64,000 nucleotides of DNA from Citrobacter farmeri (GTDB lineage: Bacteria > Pseudomonadota > Gammaproteobacteria > Enterobacterales > Enterobacteriaceae), in contig NZ_CP077291.1 in assembly GCF_019048065.1 (NCBI RefSeq), forward strand, positions 4,650,001 through 4,714,000. The letters run 5' to 3'. The translations under genes were made by a program, and so were the position numbers. Positions within the stretch are counted from its first letter, which is position 1; each line of letters starts with the position of its first letter. Below, piece after piece: positions 50,507 to 62,761 of the stretch. The notes beneath the pieces were generated by a model. The model saw only the letters and a list, made by a program, of their open reading frames with translations. It was not told where the DNA came from and ran no database searches.

Positions 50507-51172
50507 TCAAATCCAACCCCGTTCCGCAAACGAAACGTACTCTCCGCGTCCAATGACAAGGTGATCAAGCACACGGATATCCATGAACTGACAGCATTTT
50601 ACGACACGCTCGGTGATAAGTTTATCCGCTTTACTCGGCTCTGCACACCCCGACGGATGATTATGAGCAAGGATCAACGCAGATGCATTGATTTTTATCG
50701 CTTCACGAATAATTTCACGCGGATGGATCTCAACATGGGTGAGTGTGCCAGAGAAAAGGCGGCTATGTTTAATGACATGGTGTTGAGAATCGAGAAAAAC
50801 CACCATGAAAACTTCTCGCGCTTCCCCCGCAAATTGGCTCTGCAAAAAATCCCGTGTTAACACCGGGCTGAGTAACGGGTTCGTGCCTTTTATTTGCACT
50901 TCATAAAAGCGCCGGGCCAGCTCCGCGATACCTTTAAGCTGCGCATACTTTGCTACGCCAATCCCTGTCACCGCGCTGAATTGCGAGTAGTCTGCCGTCA
51001 ACAAGCTATAGAGAGAGCCAAAATGTTCCATGAGCTCTTTTGCCAGCGTAAAAACATCTTTCCCTGGCGTTCCTGTCCGTAAGAAGAGCGCCAGCAGCTC
51101 GCCATCCGTCAGCGTGTCCACCCCCAGAGCCAACAATTTTTCCCTCGGCAGTACATACTCCGTAGTTTCCAT
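50507..51172 (-). CDS. radC: RadC/YicR family JAB-domain protein
   Basis: A 221-residue protein with an N-terminal helix-hairpin-helix-like region ([24 protein letters not shown]) and a C-terminal JAB/MPN domain with the metal motif [18 protein letters not shown]. Despite the name, a role in DNA repair is doubtful; the function is unknown. I chose the ATG at 51172 ([14 protein letters not shown]), with AAGGAGGTGGGA before it, over the open frame to 51259. It is divergent from coaBC. Confidence 0.95.
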   Translation of the reverse strand: METTEYVLPREKLLALGVDTLTDGELLALFLRTGTPGKDVFTLAKELMEHFGSLYSLLTADYSQFSAVTGIGVAKYAQLKGIAELARRFYEVQIKGTNPLLSPVLTRDFLQSQFAGEAREVFMVVFLDSQHHVIKHSRLFSGTLTHVEIHPREIIREAIKINASALILAHNHPSGCAEPSKADKLITERVVKCCQFMDIRVLDHLVIGRGEYVSFAERGWI

Positions 51173-51343
51173 TCCCACCTCCTTGTGCCAGCACGAATGG
51201 TGGCATAGCCCTGAGCGGGAATCGACGCACAATTTCCACTCCTGCGTAGCGTCTCGCAAAGTGATTCATGGGTGAACGCACGACAGTTTACGGATTGTGA
51301 TAAAATATCCGCCTTCTGGTGTAATCCAACAGGAATGATCATG

Positions 51344-52564
51344 ATGAGCCTGGCCGGTAAAAAAATCGTTCTCGGCGTCAGTGGCGGCATTGCTGCCTAC
51401 AAAACCCCTGAACTGGTGCGTCGTCTGCGCGAACGCGGTGCCGATGTTCGTGTGGCAATGACCGAGGCGGCTAAAGCCTTTATTACCCCACTCAGCCTAC
51501 AGGCGGTCTCCGGATATCCCGTTTCCGATAGTTTGCTGGATCCCGCGGCAGAAGCCGCGATGGGCCATATTGAGTTGGGGAAATGGGCTGACCTGGTGAT
51601 TCTCGCCCCAGCCACCGCAGACCTTATCGCGCGTGTCGCAGCGGGTATGGCAAACGACCTGGTGTCGACGATTTGTCTGGCGACACCTGCCCCCATTGCC
51701 GTTTTACCGGCGATGAACCAGCAGATGTACCGGGCTGCAGCGACGCAGCATAATCTGGACGTTCTGGCCTCCCGTGGCCTGCTCATCTGGGGACCTGACA
51801 GCGGTAGCCAGGCATGCGGTGACGTGGGGCCGGGCCGCATGCTGGACCCTTTGACGATTGTCGATATGGCCGCGGCGCATTTCTCCCCTGTCAACGATTT
51901 GCAACATCTCAATATCATGATTACCGCGGGGCCGACGCGCGAACCGCTCGATCCGGTACGTTACATTTCCAACCACAGCTCCGGTAAAATGGGGTTTGCC
52001 ATCGCCGCAGCGGCCGCCCGCCGTGGGGCGAATGTCACGCTGGTCACCGGCCCCGTATCGTTACCCACGCCGCCTTTTGTACAGCGTGTTGATGTGATGA
52101 CCGCTCTGGAGATGGAAGCGGCGGTGCAATCTGCGGTTCAGCAGCAACATATTTTTATCGGCTGCGCTGCCGTAGCAGACTATCGCGCCGCCGTTGTCGC
52201 ACCGGAAAAAATTAAAAAGCAGGCAACACAGGGTGATGAATTTACAGTAAAAATGGTCAAAAACCCGGACATCATCGCAGGAGTTGCCGCACGTAAAGAC
52301 CATCGTCCCTACGTCGTTGGGTTTGCCGCGGAAACAAATAATGTGGAAGAATACGCCCGGCAAAAACGTATCCGTAAAAACCTTGATTTGATCTGTGCAA
52401 ACGATGTTTCGCTTTCAACTCAAGGGTTTAATAGCGACAGCAACGCTTTACACCTTTTCTGGCAGGATGGAGATAAAGTCTTACCGCTTGAGCGCAAAGC
52501 ACTCCTGGGCCAATTATTACTCGACGAGATCGTGACCCGTTATGATGAAAAAAATCGACGTTAA
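51344..52564 (+). CDS. coaBC: Bifunctional CoA biosynthesis protein CoaBC (Dfp)
   Basis: CoaBC joins cysteine to 4'-phosphopantothenate (CoaB) and decarboxylates the product (CoaC) to 4'-phosphopantetheine. The 406-residue protein has the FMN decarboxylase domain first ([17 protein letters not shown], catalytic-histidine region [20 protein letters not shown] and the [10 protein letters not shown] loop). The synthetase domain follows from about 190 ([46 protein letters not shown]). I chose the second of two adjacent ATGs (MSLAGKK). Its end overlaps dut by about 20 bp. Confidence 0.97.
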   Translation: MSLAGKKIVLGVSGGIAAYKTPELVRRLRERGADVRVAMTEAAKAFITPLSLQAVSGYPVSDSLLDPAAEAAMGHIELGKWADLVILAPATADLIARVAAGMANDLVSTICLATPAPIAVLPAMNQQMYRAAATQHNLDVLASRGLLIWGPDSGSQACGDVGPGRMLDPLTIVDMAAAHFSPVNDLQHLNIMITAGPTREPLDPVRYISNHSSGKMGFAIAAAAARRGANVTLVTGPVSLPTPPFVQRVDVMTALEMEAAVQSAVQQQHIFIGCAAVADYRAAVVAPEKIKKQATQGDEFTVKMVKNPDIIAGVAARKDHRPYVVGFAAETNNVEEYARQKRIRKNLDLICANDVSLSTQGFNSDSNALHLFWQDGDKVLPLERKALLGQLLLDEIVTRYDEKNRR

Positions 52565-53000
52565 GATTCTGGATCCGCGTGTTGGCAAGCAATTCCCGCT
52601 GCCGACGTATGCCACCTCCGGCTCCGCCGGACTTGACCTGCGGGCTTGTCTCGATGACGCCGTAGAACTGGCGCCGGGCGCTACCACGCTGCTGCCTACC
52701 GGGCTGGCGATTCATATCGCCGATCCGTCTCTCGCTGCCGTCATCCTGCCGCGTTCGGGACTGGGCCATAAGCATGGTATCGTACTGGGTAACCTGGTGG
52801 GGTTGATTGACTCCGACTATCAGGGGCAACTGATGGTCTCCGTCTGGAACCGCGGTCAGGACAGTTTCACCATTGAGCCGGGTGAACGTATCGCCCAGAT
52901 GGTCTTTGTACCGGTCGTGCAAGCCGAATTTAATCTGGTGGAAGAGTTTGATGCCACCCACCGTGGTGAAGGCGGTTTCGGCCATTCTGGTCGTCAGTAA
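52542..53000 (+). CDS. dut: dUTP diphosphatase Dut
   Basis: Dut hydrolyses dUTP to dUMP, keeping uracil out of DNA and feeding dTMP synthesis. The 152-residue trimeric enzyme shows the five family motifs: [49 protein letters not shown] and the C-terminal GEGGFGHSG. There are two ATGs in tandem (MMKK); either may be used. It starts inside the last 23 bp of coaBC, so the two are coupled. Confidence 0.96.
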   Translation: MMKKIDVKILDPRVGKQFPLPTYATSGSAGLDLRACLDDAVELAPGATTLLPTGLAIHIADPSLAAVILPRSGLGHKHGIVLGNLVGLIDSDYQGQLMVSVWNRGQDSFTIEPGERIAQMVFVPVVQAEFNLVEEFDATHRGEGGFGHSGRQ

Positions 53001-53108
53001 GAAAGTTACGCATCCCGATAACGTCATAACATCACCGCAAGCCATGTGTTTGCGGTCATAGTGCGGATGCTCGCCTGCAAGTGCTTATTTTCAGGGGTAT
53101 TTTGTAAC

Positions 53109-53705
53109 ATGGCAGAAAAACAAACTGCGAAAAGGAACCGTCGCGAAGAAATACTTCAGTCTCTGGCGCTGATGCTGGAATCCAGCGATGGAAGCCAGCG
53201 CATTACAACGGCAAAACTGGCGGCTTCCGTCGGCGTTTCCGAAGCGGCGTTATATCGCCACTTTCCCAGCAAGACGCGCATGTTCGATAGCCTGATTGAG
53301 TTTATCGAAGACAGCCTCATCACTCGTATCAATTTGATCCTGAAAGATGAAAAGGATACCCACGCACGTCTGCGTCTGATTGTGTTATTGATTTTGGGTT
53401 TCGGCGAACGCAACCCTGGCCTGACGCGTATCCTGACCGGGCATGCGCTGATGTTTGAACAGGATCGTCTGCAAGGACGTATCAATCAGTTGTTCGAACG
53501 CATTGAAGCGCAACTGCGCCAGGTGCTGCGAGAAAAGCGGATGCGTGAAGGTGAAGGATACACGACGGATGAAACGTTGCTGGCAAGCCAACTTCTCGCC
53601 TTCTGCGAAGGTATGCTGTCGCGTTTTGTACGTAGTGAATTCAAATACCGTCCAACAGATGATTTTGACGCCCGTTGGCCGCTGCTCGCCTCACAACTGC
53701 AGTAA
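53109..53705 (+). CDS. slmA: Nucleoid occlusion factor SlmA
   Basis: SlmA binds specific chromosomal sites and blocks FtsZ ring assembly over the nucleoid. The 198-residue TetR-family protein has the N-terminal helix-turn-helix ([28 protein letters not shown], about 30-58) and the FtsZ-binding helical domain. The sequence is almost identical to E. coli SlmA. The frame extends upstream to 53046, but [14 protein letters not shown] is the family start. Confidence 0.97.
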   Translation: MAEKQTAKRNRREEILQSLALMLESSDGSQRITTAKLAASVGVSEAALYRHFPSKTRMFDSLIEFIEDSLITRINLILKDEKDTHARLRLIVLLILGFGERNPGLTRILTGHALMFEQDRLQGRINQLFERIEAQLRQVLREKRMREGEGYTTDETLLASQLLAFCEGMLSRFVRSEFKYRPTDDFDARWPLLASQLQ

Positions 53706-53710
53706 TATCT

Positions 53711-53736
53711 GCCGGATAGCGCACGCGTTATCCGGC
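53711..53736. repeat. REP palindrome between slmA and pyrE
   Basis: GCCGGATA (53711-53718) and TATCCGGC (53729-53736) form a perfect stem with a G/C-rich centre (GCGCACGCGT). It fills the 39-bp gap between two convergent genes and is the classic REP type. Confidence 0.75.
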
Positions 53737-53744
53737 CATCCTGG

Positions 53745-54386
53745 TTAAACGCCAAACGCTTCCCGATACGCCCGCACCGCCGCCAGATGTTCTGCCATTT
53801 CCGGTTTCTCTTTCAGATAAGCAATCAGGTCTTTCAGGGTAATGATGGAAATTACCTTACAGCCATAATCACGCTCGACTTCCTGAATGGCGGAAATCTC
53901 GCCACGCCCCCGCTCCTGACGATCCAAAGAGATCAGCACGCCAGCCAGCGTCGCGCCATTGGCCTGGATAATTTCCATCGATTCCCGGATTGCCGTACCG
54001 GCGGTGATCACGTCATCTACCAACATCACGCGGCCCTGCAATGCGCTGCCAACCAGATTGCCACCTTCTCCATGATCTTTAGCTTCTTTGCGGTTAAAGC
54101 AGTACGGCAGGTCTCGATCGTGATGCTCCGCCAGCGCGACCGCCGTAGTGGTCGCAATGGGAATACCTTTGTAGGCCGGGCCAAAAAGCAGATCAAACTC
54201 AATACCAGAATCCACCAACGCTTCGGCGTAAAACCGGCCTAACAGTGCCAGATCGCGCCCGGTATTAAATAGCCCGGCGTTGAAGAAATAGGGGCTCTTG
54301 CGCCCGGATTTCAACGTGAACTCGCCAAACTTGAGTACCTGTTTGTTAAGCGCAAACTCAATAAACTGGCGTTGATAGGGTTTCAT
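53745..54386 (-). CDS. pyrE: Orotate phosphoribosyltransferase PyrE
   Basis: PyrE converts orotate and PRPP to orotidine-5'-phosphate in pyrimidine synthesis. The 213 residues match E. coli. Motifs: [53 protein letters not shown] (mobile loop) and the PRPP motif [14 protein letters not shown]. The ATG at 54386 (MKPYQRQF) is preceded by GAGCGAATCC. It is downstream of rph and an attenuator. Confidence 0.97.
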   Translation of the reverse strand: MKPYQRQFIEFALNKQVLKFGEFTLKSGRKSPYFFNAGLFNTGRDLALLGRFYAEALVDSGIEFDLLFGPAYKGIPIATTTAVALAEHHDRDLPYCFNRKEAKDHGEGGNLVGSALQGRVMLVDDVITAGTAIRESMEIIQANGATLAGVLISLDRQERGRGEISAIQEVERDYGCKVISIITLKDLIAYLKEKPEMAEHLAAVRAYREAFGV

Positions 54387-54431
54387 GGATTCGCTCCTCA
54401 TTTCACTTTCATCATTGACAAAATCTACGGA

Positions 54432-54460
54432 CAAAAAAAAGGCGACTCATTGGTCGCCTT
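54432..54460 (-). terminator. pyrE attenuator
   Basis: On the minus strand AAGGCGAC (54460-54453) and GTCGCCTT (54446-54439) form a stem ending in a run of eight T (54439-54432). It begins 4 bp after the rph stop and ends about 45 bp before pyrE. In E. coli this is the UTP-sensitive attenuator that depends on coupled translation of rph. Confidence 0.92.
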
Positions 54461-54464
54461 AAAA

Positions 54465-55181
54465 TCAATTTTCTAACGCCGCCTTCTGCGTCGTGACAAT
54501 GGATTCGATTCCCCCTCGGGCCAGTGCCAGCAAGGTGAGAAGTTCTTCATGGCTGAACGGCTCGCCTTCTGCCGTCCCCTGCACTTCAATGATTCGCCCG
54601 TCTTCGGTCATCACCACGTTCATGTCGGTTTCCGCCGCCGAGTCTTCAACGTACTCCAGATCGCAGAGCGCTTCGCCGTTGACGATCCCTACGGATACTG
54701 CAGCAACCATCCCTTTCATCGGGTTGGTTTTCAGCTTACCGCTGGCCACCAGCTTGTTCAACGCATCCGCCAGCGCAACGCAGGCTCCGGTAATGGAGGC
54801 TGTACGCGTACCGCCATCGGCCTGGATCACGTCGCAGTCCAGGGTGATGGTGAATTCACCCAACGTTTTGAGATCGACCGCGGCACGCAGTGCACGGGCG
54901 ATCAAACGCTGAATCTCCATCGTACGACCGCCCTGCTTGCCCTTTGCGGCTTCGCGCGCGTTACGGGTATGCGTTGCACGCGGCAACATGCCATATTCAG
55001 CAGTGATCCAGCCCTGGCCCTGACCTTTCAGAAAACGCGGTACGCCTTCTTCAATCGAGGCTGTGCACAGCACTTTGGTATCTCCAAATTCGACCAGCAC
55101 CGAGCCTTCAGCATGTTTTGTATAGTTACGGGTCAGGGTTACGGGACGCACCTGATTAGCGCTACGGCCTGCTGGACGCAT
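54465..55181 (-). CDS. rph: Ribonuclease PH, intact
   Basis: RNase PH is a phosphorolytic 3'-5' exonuclease that trims tRNA and other RNA 3' ends. The 238-residue protein is full length, unlike K-12, where a frameshift truncates it. Motifs: [20 protein letters not shown], the phosphate-binding [23 protein letters not shown] (arginine-rich), and [18 protein letters not shown]. Because translation of rph must reach close to the attenuator to allow pyrE expression, an intact rph implies normal pyrE regulation. Confidence 0.97.
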   Translation of the reverse strand: MRPAGRSANQVRPVTLTRNYTKHAEGSVLVEFGDTKVLCTASIEEGVPRFLKGQGQGWITAEYGMLPRATHTRNAREAAKGKQGGRTMEIQRLIARALRAAVDLKTLGEFTITLDCDVIQADGGTRTASITGACVALADALNKLVASGKLKTNPMKGMVAAVSVGIVNGEALCDLEYVEDSAAETDMNVVMTEDGRIIEVQGTAEGEPFSHEELLTLLALARGGIESIVTTQKAALEN

Positions 55182-55306
55182 ATTGAGATCTCCGGCTTGA
55201 AACGAATGTGGCTGCGCATTATACGGACTTCCGGCGGTTATTCCTATCCTGACAAGGCCGGGATGGCTATAATCCCCCCATCTCTCCTTTAAAAACAGGA
55301 ACGTCT

Positions 55307-56170
55307 ATGATCCGCAGTATGACCGCCTACGCCCGGCGTGAAATCAAGGGTGAATGGGGTAGCGCCACCTGGGAAATGCGCTCGGTAAACCAGCGTTATC
55401 TGGAAACTTACTTTCGTCTGCCGGAACAGTTCCGTAGCCTTGAGCCTGTTGTTCGCGAACGCATCCGTACGCGCCTGACGCGTGGAAAAGTTGAATGCAT
55501 GCTGCGCTTTGAGCCCGATGCCAGCGCGCAGGGCGAACTCATCCTGAATGAAAAGCTCGCAAAACAACTGGTGAATGCGGCCAACTGGGTCAAAATGCAG
55601 AGCGATGAAGGGGAAATCAATCCGGTCGATATCCTTCGCTGGCCTGGCGTGATGGCGGCACAGGAACAGGATCTGGATGCCATAGCCGCTGAAATCCTGA
55701 CCGCACTGGACAGTACGCTTGACGATTTCATCGTTGCTCGCGAAACGGAAGGTCAGGCATTGAAAGCGCTGATCGAACAACGTCTGGAAGGCGTCAGCGC
55801 TGAAGTCGTTAAGGTCCGCGCCCATATGCCAGAAATTCTGCAATGGCAGCGTGAACGTCTGGTCGCGAAGCTCGAAGACGCTCAGGTTCAGTTGGAAAAT
55901 AACCGTCTGGAACAAGAACTGGTCCTGATGGCACAGCGAATCGATGTGGCAGAAGAACTGGATCGTCTTGAAGCCCATGTCAAAGAAACCTACAACATCC
56001 TGAAGAAAAAAGAGGCAGTGGGCCGCCGTCTGGACTTCATGATGCAGGAATTTAACCGCGAGTCGAATACGCTGGCGTCGAAATCCATCAATGCGGAAGT
56101 GACCAATTCCGCTATTGAACTGAAAGTCCTGATCGAGCAAATGCGCGAACAGATCCAGAACATCGAGTAA
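55307..56170 (+). CDS. yicC: YicC family endoribonuclease
   Basis: A 287-residue protein of the YicC/YloC family (DUF1732 at the C terminus). E. coli YicC has been reported as an endoribonuclease affecting the sRNA RyhB. Visible blocks: SMTAYARREIKGEWGSATWEMRSVN, LRFEPDASAQG, and a C-terminal helical region ending RLDFMMQEFNRESNTLASKS with the conserved acidic and basic residues. It is divergent from rph and stands alone; the next gene begins 254 bp later. Confidence 0.95.
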   Translation: MIRSMTAYARREIKGEWGSATWEMRSVNQRYLETYFRLPEQFRSLEPVVRERIRTRLTRGKVECMLRFEPDASAQGELILNEKLAKQLVNAANWVKMQSDEGEINPVDILRWPGVMAAQEQDLDAIAAEILTALDSTLDDFIVARETEGQALKALIEQRLEGVSAEVVKVRAHMPEILQWQRERLVAKLEDAQVQLENNRLEQELVLMAQRIDVAEELDRLEAHVKETYNILKKKEAVGRRLDFMMQEFNRESNTLASKSINAEVTNSAIELKVLIEQMREQIQNIE

Positions 56171-56424
56171 GGTGTCTTTACGCGTAGCCCGTCAGTCAAT
56201 GGCGGTGCTACATTTTTCACAAATTACGCTGATTCGCATCTATCGTCAGTTTAGTTTTTCTTATCCATTTTACTGACAGAAAAAACCTCATATCGCATAC
56301 CACCTAAGAAAAATGGTAATTTCGCATTACCTGACGTTATTAAAAACCACTCGCCTTAGAAAATCTCAATCGTGACGATGAGTGCAAATCGTTACTCTTT
56401 GTCCCCTCAATACTGGGGGAAGTC

Positions 56425-59604
<3,180 letters not shown>

Positions 59605-59658
59605 ACTCACTTTCAGTATTATGCCCAGTCATTTCTTCACCTGTGGAGCATTTAAAGT

Positions 59659-59934
59659 ATGGCACGCGTAACTGTTCAGGACGCTGTAGAGAAAATTGGT
59701 AACCGTTTTGACCTGGTACTGGTCGCCGCGCGTCGCGCTCGTCAGATGCAGGTAGGCGGAAAGGATCCGCTCGTACCGGAAGAAAACGATAAAACTACCG
59801 TAATCGCGCTGCGCGAAATCGAAGAAGGTCTGATCAACAACCAGATCCTTGACGTTCGTGAGCGCCAGGAACAGCAAGAGCAGGAAGCCGCTGAATTACA
59901 AGCCGTAACCGCGATTGCTGAAGGTCGTCGTTAA
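59659..59934 (+). CDS. rpoZ: RNA polymerase omega subunit RpoZ
   Basis: Omega helps assemble RNA polymerase around beta-prime and forms part of a ppGpp site. The 91-residue protein is identical or nearly so to E. coli: [45 protein letters not shown], ending [10 protein letters not shown]. It precedes spoT by 18 bp. Confidence 0.98.
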
Positions 59935-59952
59935 TCACAAAGCGGGTCGCCC

Positions 59953-62064
59953 TTGTATCTGTTTGAAAGCCTGAATCAACTGATTCAACACTACCTGCCG
60001 GAAGACCAGATCAAACGTCTTCGGCAGGCGTATCTCGTTGCACGTGACGCTCACGAGGGCCAGACACGTTCAAGCGGTGAACCTTATATCACGCACCCTG
60101 TTGCCGTAGCCTGCATTCTGGCCGAGATGAAACTCGACTATGAAACGCTGATGGCTGCGCTGCTACATGACGTGATCGAAGATACTCCCGCCACCTACCA
60201 GGACATGGAGCAGCTTTTTGGTAAAAGCGTTGCTGAGCTGGTAGAAGGGGTATCGAAGCTTGATAAACTCAAGTTCCGCGATAAGAAAGAGGCACAGGCC
60301 GAAAACTTTCGCAAGATGATTATGGCGATGGTGCAGGATATCCGCGTCATTCTCATCAAACTCGCTGACCGCACTCACAACATGCGCACGCTGGGCTCGT
60401 TACGCCCGGATAAACGTCGCCGCATCGCTCGTGAAACCCTCGAAATCTATAGCCCGCTGGCGCACCGTTTAGGTATCCATCACATTAAAACCGAGCTCGA
60501 AGAACTGGGTTTTGAGGCGCTGTACCCGAATCGCTATCGTGTGATTAAAGAGGTGGTTAAAGCTGCACGTGGCAACCGTAAAGAGATGATCCAAAAAATC
60601 CTCTCTGAAATCGAAGGGCGATTGCAGGAAGCAGGGATTCCATGCCGTGTGAGTGGTCGTGAGAAGCACCTCTACTCCATCTATTGCAAGATGGTGCTTA
60701 AAGAGCAGCGTTTTCACTCAATCATGGATATCTACGCGTTTCGCGTTATTGTTCATGACGCCGACACCTGTTATCGCGTGCTCGGTCAGATGCACAGCCT
60801 CTATAAGCCGCGTCCAGGACGGGTAAAAGATTATATCGCTATTCCGAAAGCGAACGGCTATCAATCTTTGCACACGTCGATGATCGGCCCGCACGGCGTT
60901 CCGGTTGAAGTCCAGATCCGTACAGAGGATATGGATCAGATGGCGGAAATGGGGGTCGCGGCGCACTGGGCTTATAAAGAGCACGGAGAAACCAGCACGA
61001 CCGCGCAGATTCGTGCCCAGCGCTGGATGCAAAGCCTGCTGGAACTGCAACAAAGCGCAGGCAGCTCCTTTGAATTTATCGAGAGCGTGAAATCCGATCT
61101 TTTCCCGGATGAGATTTACGTTTTCACACCGGAAGGGCGCATTGTCGAACTGCCTGCCGGTGCAACACCCGTCGACTTTGCCTATGCGGTGCATACCGAT
61201 ATTGGTCATGCCTGTGTGGGTGCGCGCGTCGACAGGCAGCCCTACCCACTGTCACAGCCGCTGACCAGCGGTCAGACGGTTGAAATCATTACCGCGCCGG
61301 GAGCACGTCCGAACGCGGCGTGGCTTAACTTCGTCGTCAGTTCAAAGGCCCGCGCCAAGATCCGCCAGTTGTTGAAAAACCTCAAGCGCGATGATTCCGT
61401 CAGTCTGGGACGCCGCCTGCTCAACCATGCGTTGGGTGGCAGTCGTAAGCTGGCCGAGATCCCGCAAGAAAGTATTCAGCGTGAACTTGAGCGAATGAAA
61501 CTCGCAACGCTTGACGACCTGCTGGCAGAAATCGGCCTCGGTAATGCCATGAGCGTAGTGGTGGCGAAAAACCTGCAGCAGGGTGATGCCTCTGCGATCC
61601 AGTCCGCGGCACCTGGCCACGGTCATTTGCCTATTAAAGGCGCAGACGGGGTACTGATTACCTTTGCCAAGTGCTGCCGCCCGATTCCTGGCGATCCGAT
61701 TATTGCCCACGTCAGTCCAGGTAAAGGCCTGGTCATTCACCATGAATCCTGCCGTAACATCCGTGGTTACCAGAAAGAGCCAGAGAAATTTATGGCGGTG
61801 GAATGGGACAAAGAGACGGAGCAAGAATTCATCACTGAAATCAAAGTGGATATGTTTAACCACCAGGGTGCACTGGCTAACCTGACGGCGGCGATCAACA
61901 CTACCACCTCGAATATTCAGAGCCTGAATACTGAAGAGAAAGATGGTCGCGTCTACAGCGCCTTTATTCGCCTTACCGCGCGCGATCGCGTGCACCTGGC
62001 GAACATCATGCGCAAAATCCGCGTGATGCCAGACGTGATAAAAGTCACCCGTAACCGAAATTAG
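59953..62064 (+). CDS. spoT: Bifunctional (p)ppGpp synthase/hydrolase SpoT
   Basis: SpoT degrades and weakly makes (p)ppGpp in response to fatty-acid, carbon and iron starvation. The 703-residue protein has the HD hydrolase domain (about 45-150; ITHPVAVACILAEM, LLHDVIEDT), the synthetase domain (about 200-340; SGREKHLYSIYCKM, YAFRVIVHDADTCYRVLG), TGS (about 390-450), the helical and zinc-finger-like regions (FAKCCRPIPGDPIIAH) and a C-terminal ACT domain. It starts with TTG at 59953, as in E. coli. It is one residue longer than I recall for most K-12 copies, owing to a divergent AIQSAAPGHG segment near 553. Confidence 0.97.
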   Translation: MYLFESLNQLIQHYLPEDQIKRLRQAYLVARDAHEGQTRSSGEPYITHPVAVACILAEMKLDYETLMAALLHDVIEDTPATYQDMEQLFGKSVAELVEGVSKLDKLKFRDKKEAQAENFRKMIMAMVQDIRVILIKLADRTHNMRTLGSLRPDKRRRIARETLEIYSPLAHRLGIHHIKTELEELGFEALYPNRYRVIKEVVKAARGNRKEMIQKILSEIEGRLQEAGIPCRVSGREKHLYSIYCKMVLKEQRFHSIMDIYAFRVIVHDADTCYRVLGQMHSLYKPRPGRVKDYIAIPKANGYQSLHTSMIGPHGVPVEVQIRTEDMDQMAEMGVAAHWAYKEHGETSTTAQIRAQRWMQSLLELQQSAGSSFEFIESVKSDLFPDEIYVFTPEGRIVELPAGATPVDFAYAVHTDIGHACVGARVDRQPYPLSQPLTSGQTVEIITAPGARPNAAWLNFVVSSKARAKIRQLLKNLKRDDSVSLGRRLLNHALGGSRKLAEIPQESIQRELERMKLATLDDLLAEIGLGNAMSVVVAKNLQQGDASAIQSAAPGHGHLPIKGADGVLITFAKCCRPIPGDPIIAHVSPGKGLVIHHESCRNIRGYQKEPEKFMAVEWDKETEQEFITEIKVDMFNHQGALANLTAAINTTTSNIQSLNTEEKDGRVYSAFIRLTARDRVHLANIMRKIRVMPDVIKVTRNRN

Positions 62065-62068
62065 TCAA

Positions 62069-62758
62069 ATGAATGCACAGCGTTATGCCCGCATTTGCGA
62101 AATGCTCGCCAGGCGCCAGCCGGACCTGACCGTCTGCATGGAGCAGGTCCACAAACCTCATAACGTCTCTGCGATCATTCGCACCGCAGATGCCGTTGGC
62201 GTTCAAGAAGTTCATGCCGTCTGGCCGGGTAGCCGTATGCGCACCATGGCCTCAGCGGCGGCGGGCAGCAACAGTTGGGTACAGGTGAAAACCCACCGCA
62301 CGATTGGCGATGCGGTTACCCATCTGAAAGAGCGTGGCATGCAGGTTCTGGCAACACACCTCTCTGATAACGCTGTTGATTTTCGCGAAATAGATTACAC
62401 GCGTCCAACCTGTATTCTGATGGGTCAGGAAAAAACCGGTATTACGCAGGAAGCGCTGGATTTAGCGGATCAGGATATCATCATCCCCATGATCGGCATG
62501 GTTCAGTCGCTTAACGTTTCTGTCGCCTCTGCGCTGATTCTTTACGAAGCACAGCGCCAGCGGCAGAACGCCGGAATGTACCTTCGCGAAAACAGCATGT
62601 TGCCGCAAGACGAACAGCAGCGCTTGTTGTTTGAGGGCGGCTATCCCGTGCTGGCAAAAGTCGCCAAACGCAAGGGGCTGCCCTACCCGCATATCAATCT
62701 GCAAGGCCAAATTGAAGCCGATGACGCCTGGTGGTCCACCATGCAGGCGGCGAAATAA
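62069..62758 (+). CDS. trmH: tRNA (guanosine(18)-2'-O)-methyltransferase TrmH
   Basis: TrmH (SpoU) methylates the 2'-OH of G18 in the tRNA D-loop. The 229-residue SPOUT protein carries the arginine motif NVSAIIRTADAVGVQEVHAV, then LMGQEKTGITQEAL and the knot IIIPMIGMVQSLNVSVASALILYE. It starts four bases after the spoT stop. Confidence 0.97.
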   Translation: MNAQRYARICEMLARRQPDLTVCMEQVHKPHNVSAIIRTADAVGVQEVHAVWPGSRMRTMASAAAGSNSWVQVKTHRTIGDAVTHLKERGMQVLATHLSDNAVDFREIDYTRPTCILMGQEKTGITQEALDLADQDIIIPMIGMVQSLNVSVASALILYEAQRQRQNAGMYLRENSMLPQDEQQRLLFEGGYPVLAKVAKRKGLPYPHINLQGQIEADDAWWSTMQAAK

Positions 62759-62761
62759 ATC

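Noticed and set aside
55289..56140. Long open frame of 283 codons on the minus strand opposite yicC
   Set aside because: It is antisense to a clearly conserved gene, lacks any recognisable domain and arises from the codon bias of yicC.
59951..59957. Apparent missing start codon of spoT
   Set aside because: spoT uses TTG, as in E. coli; the encoded N terminus MYLFESLNQLI is normal.
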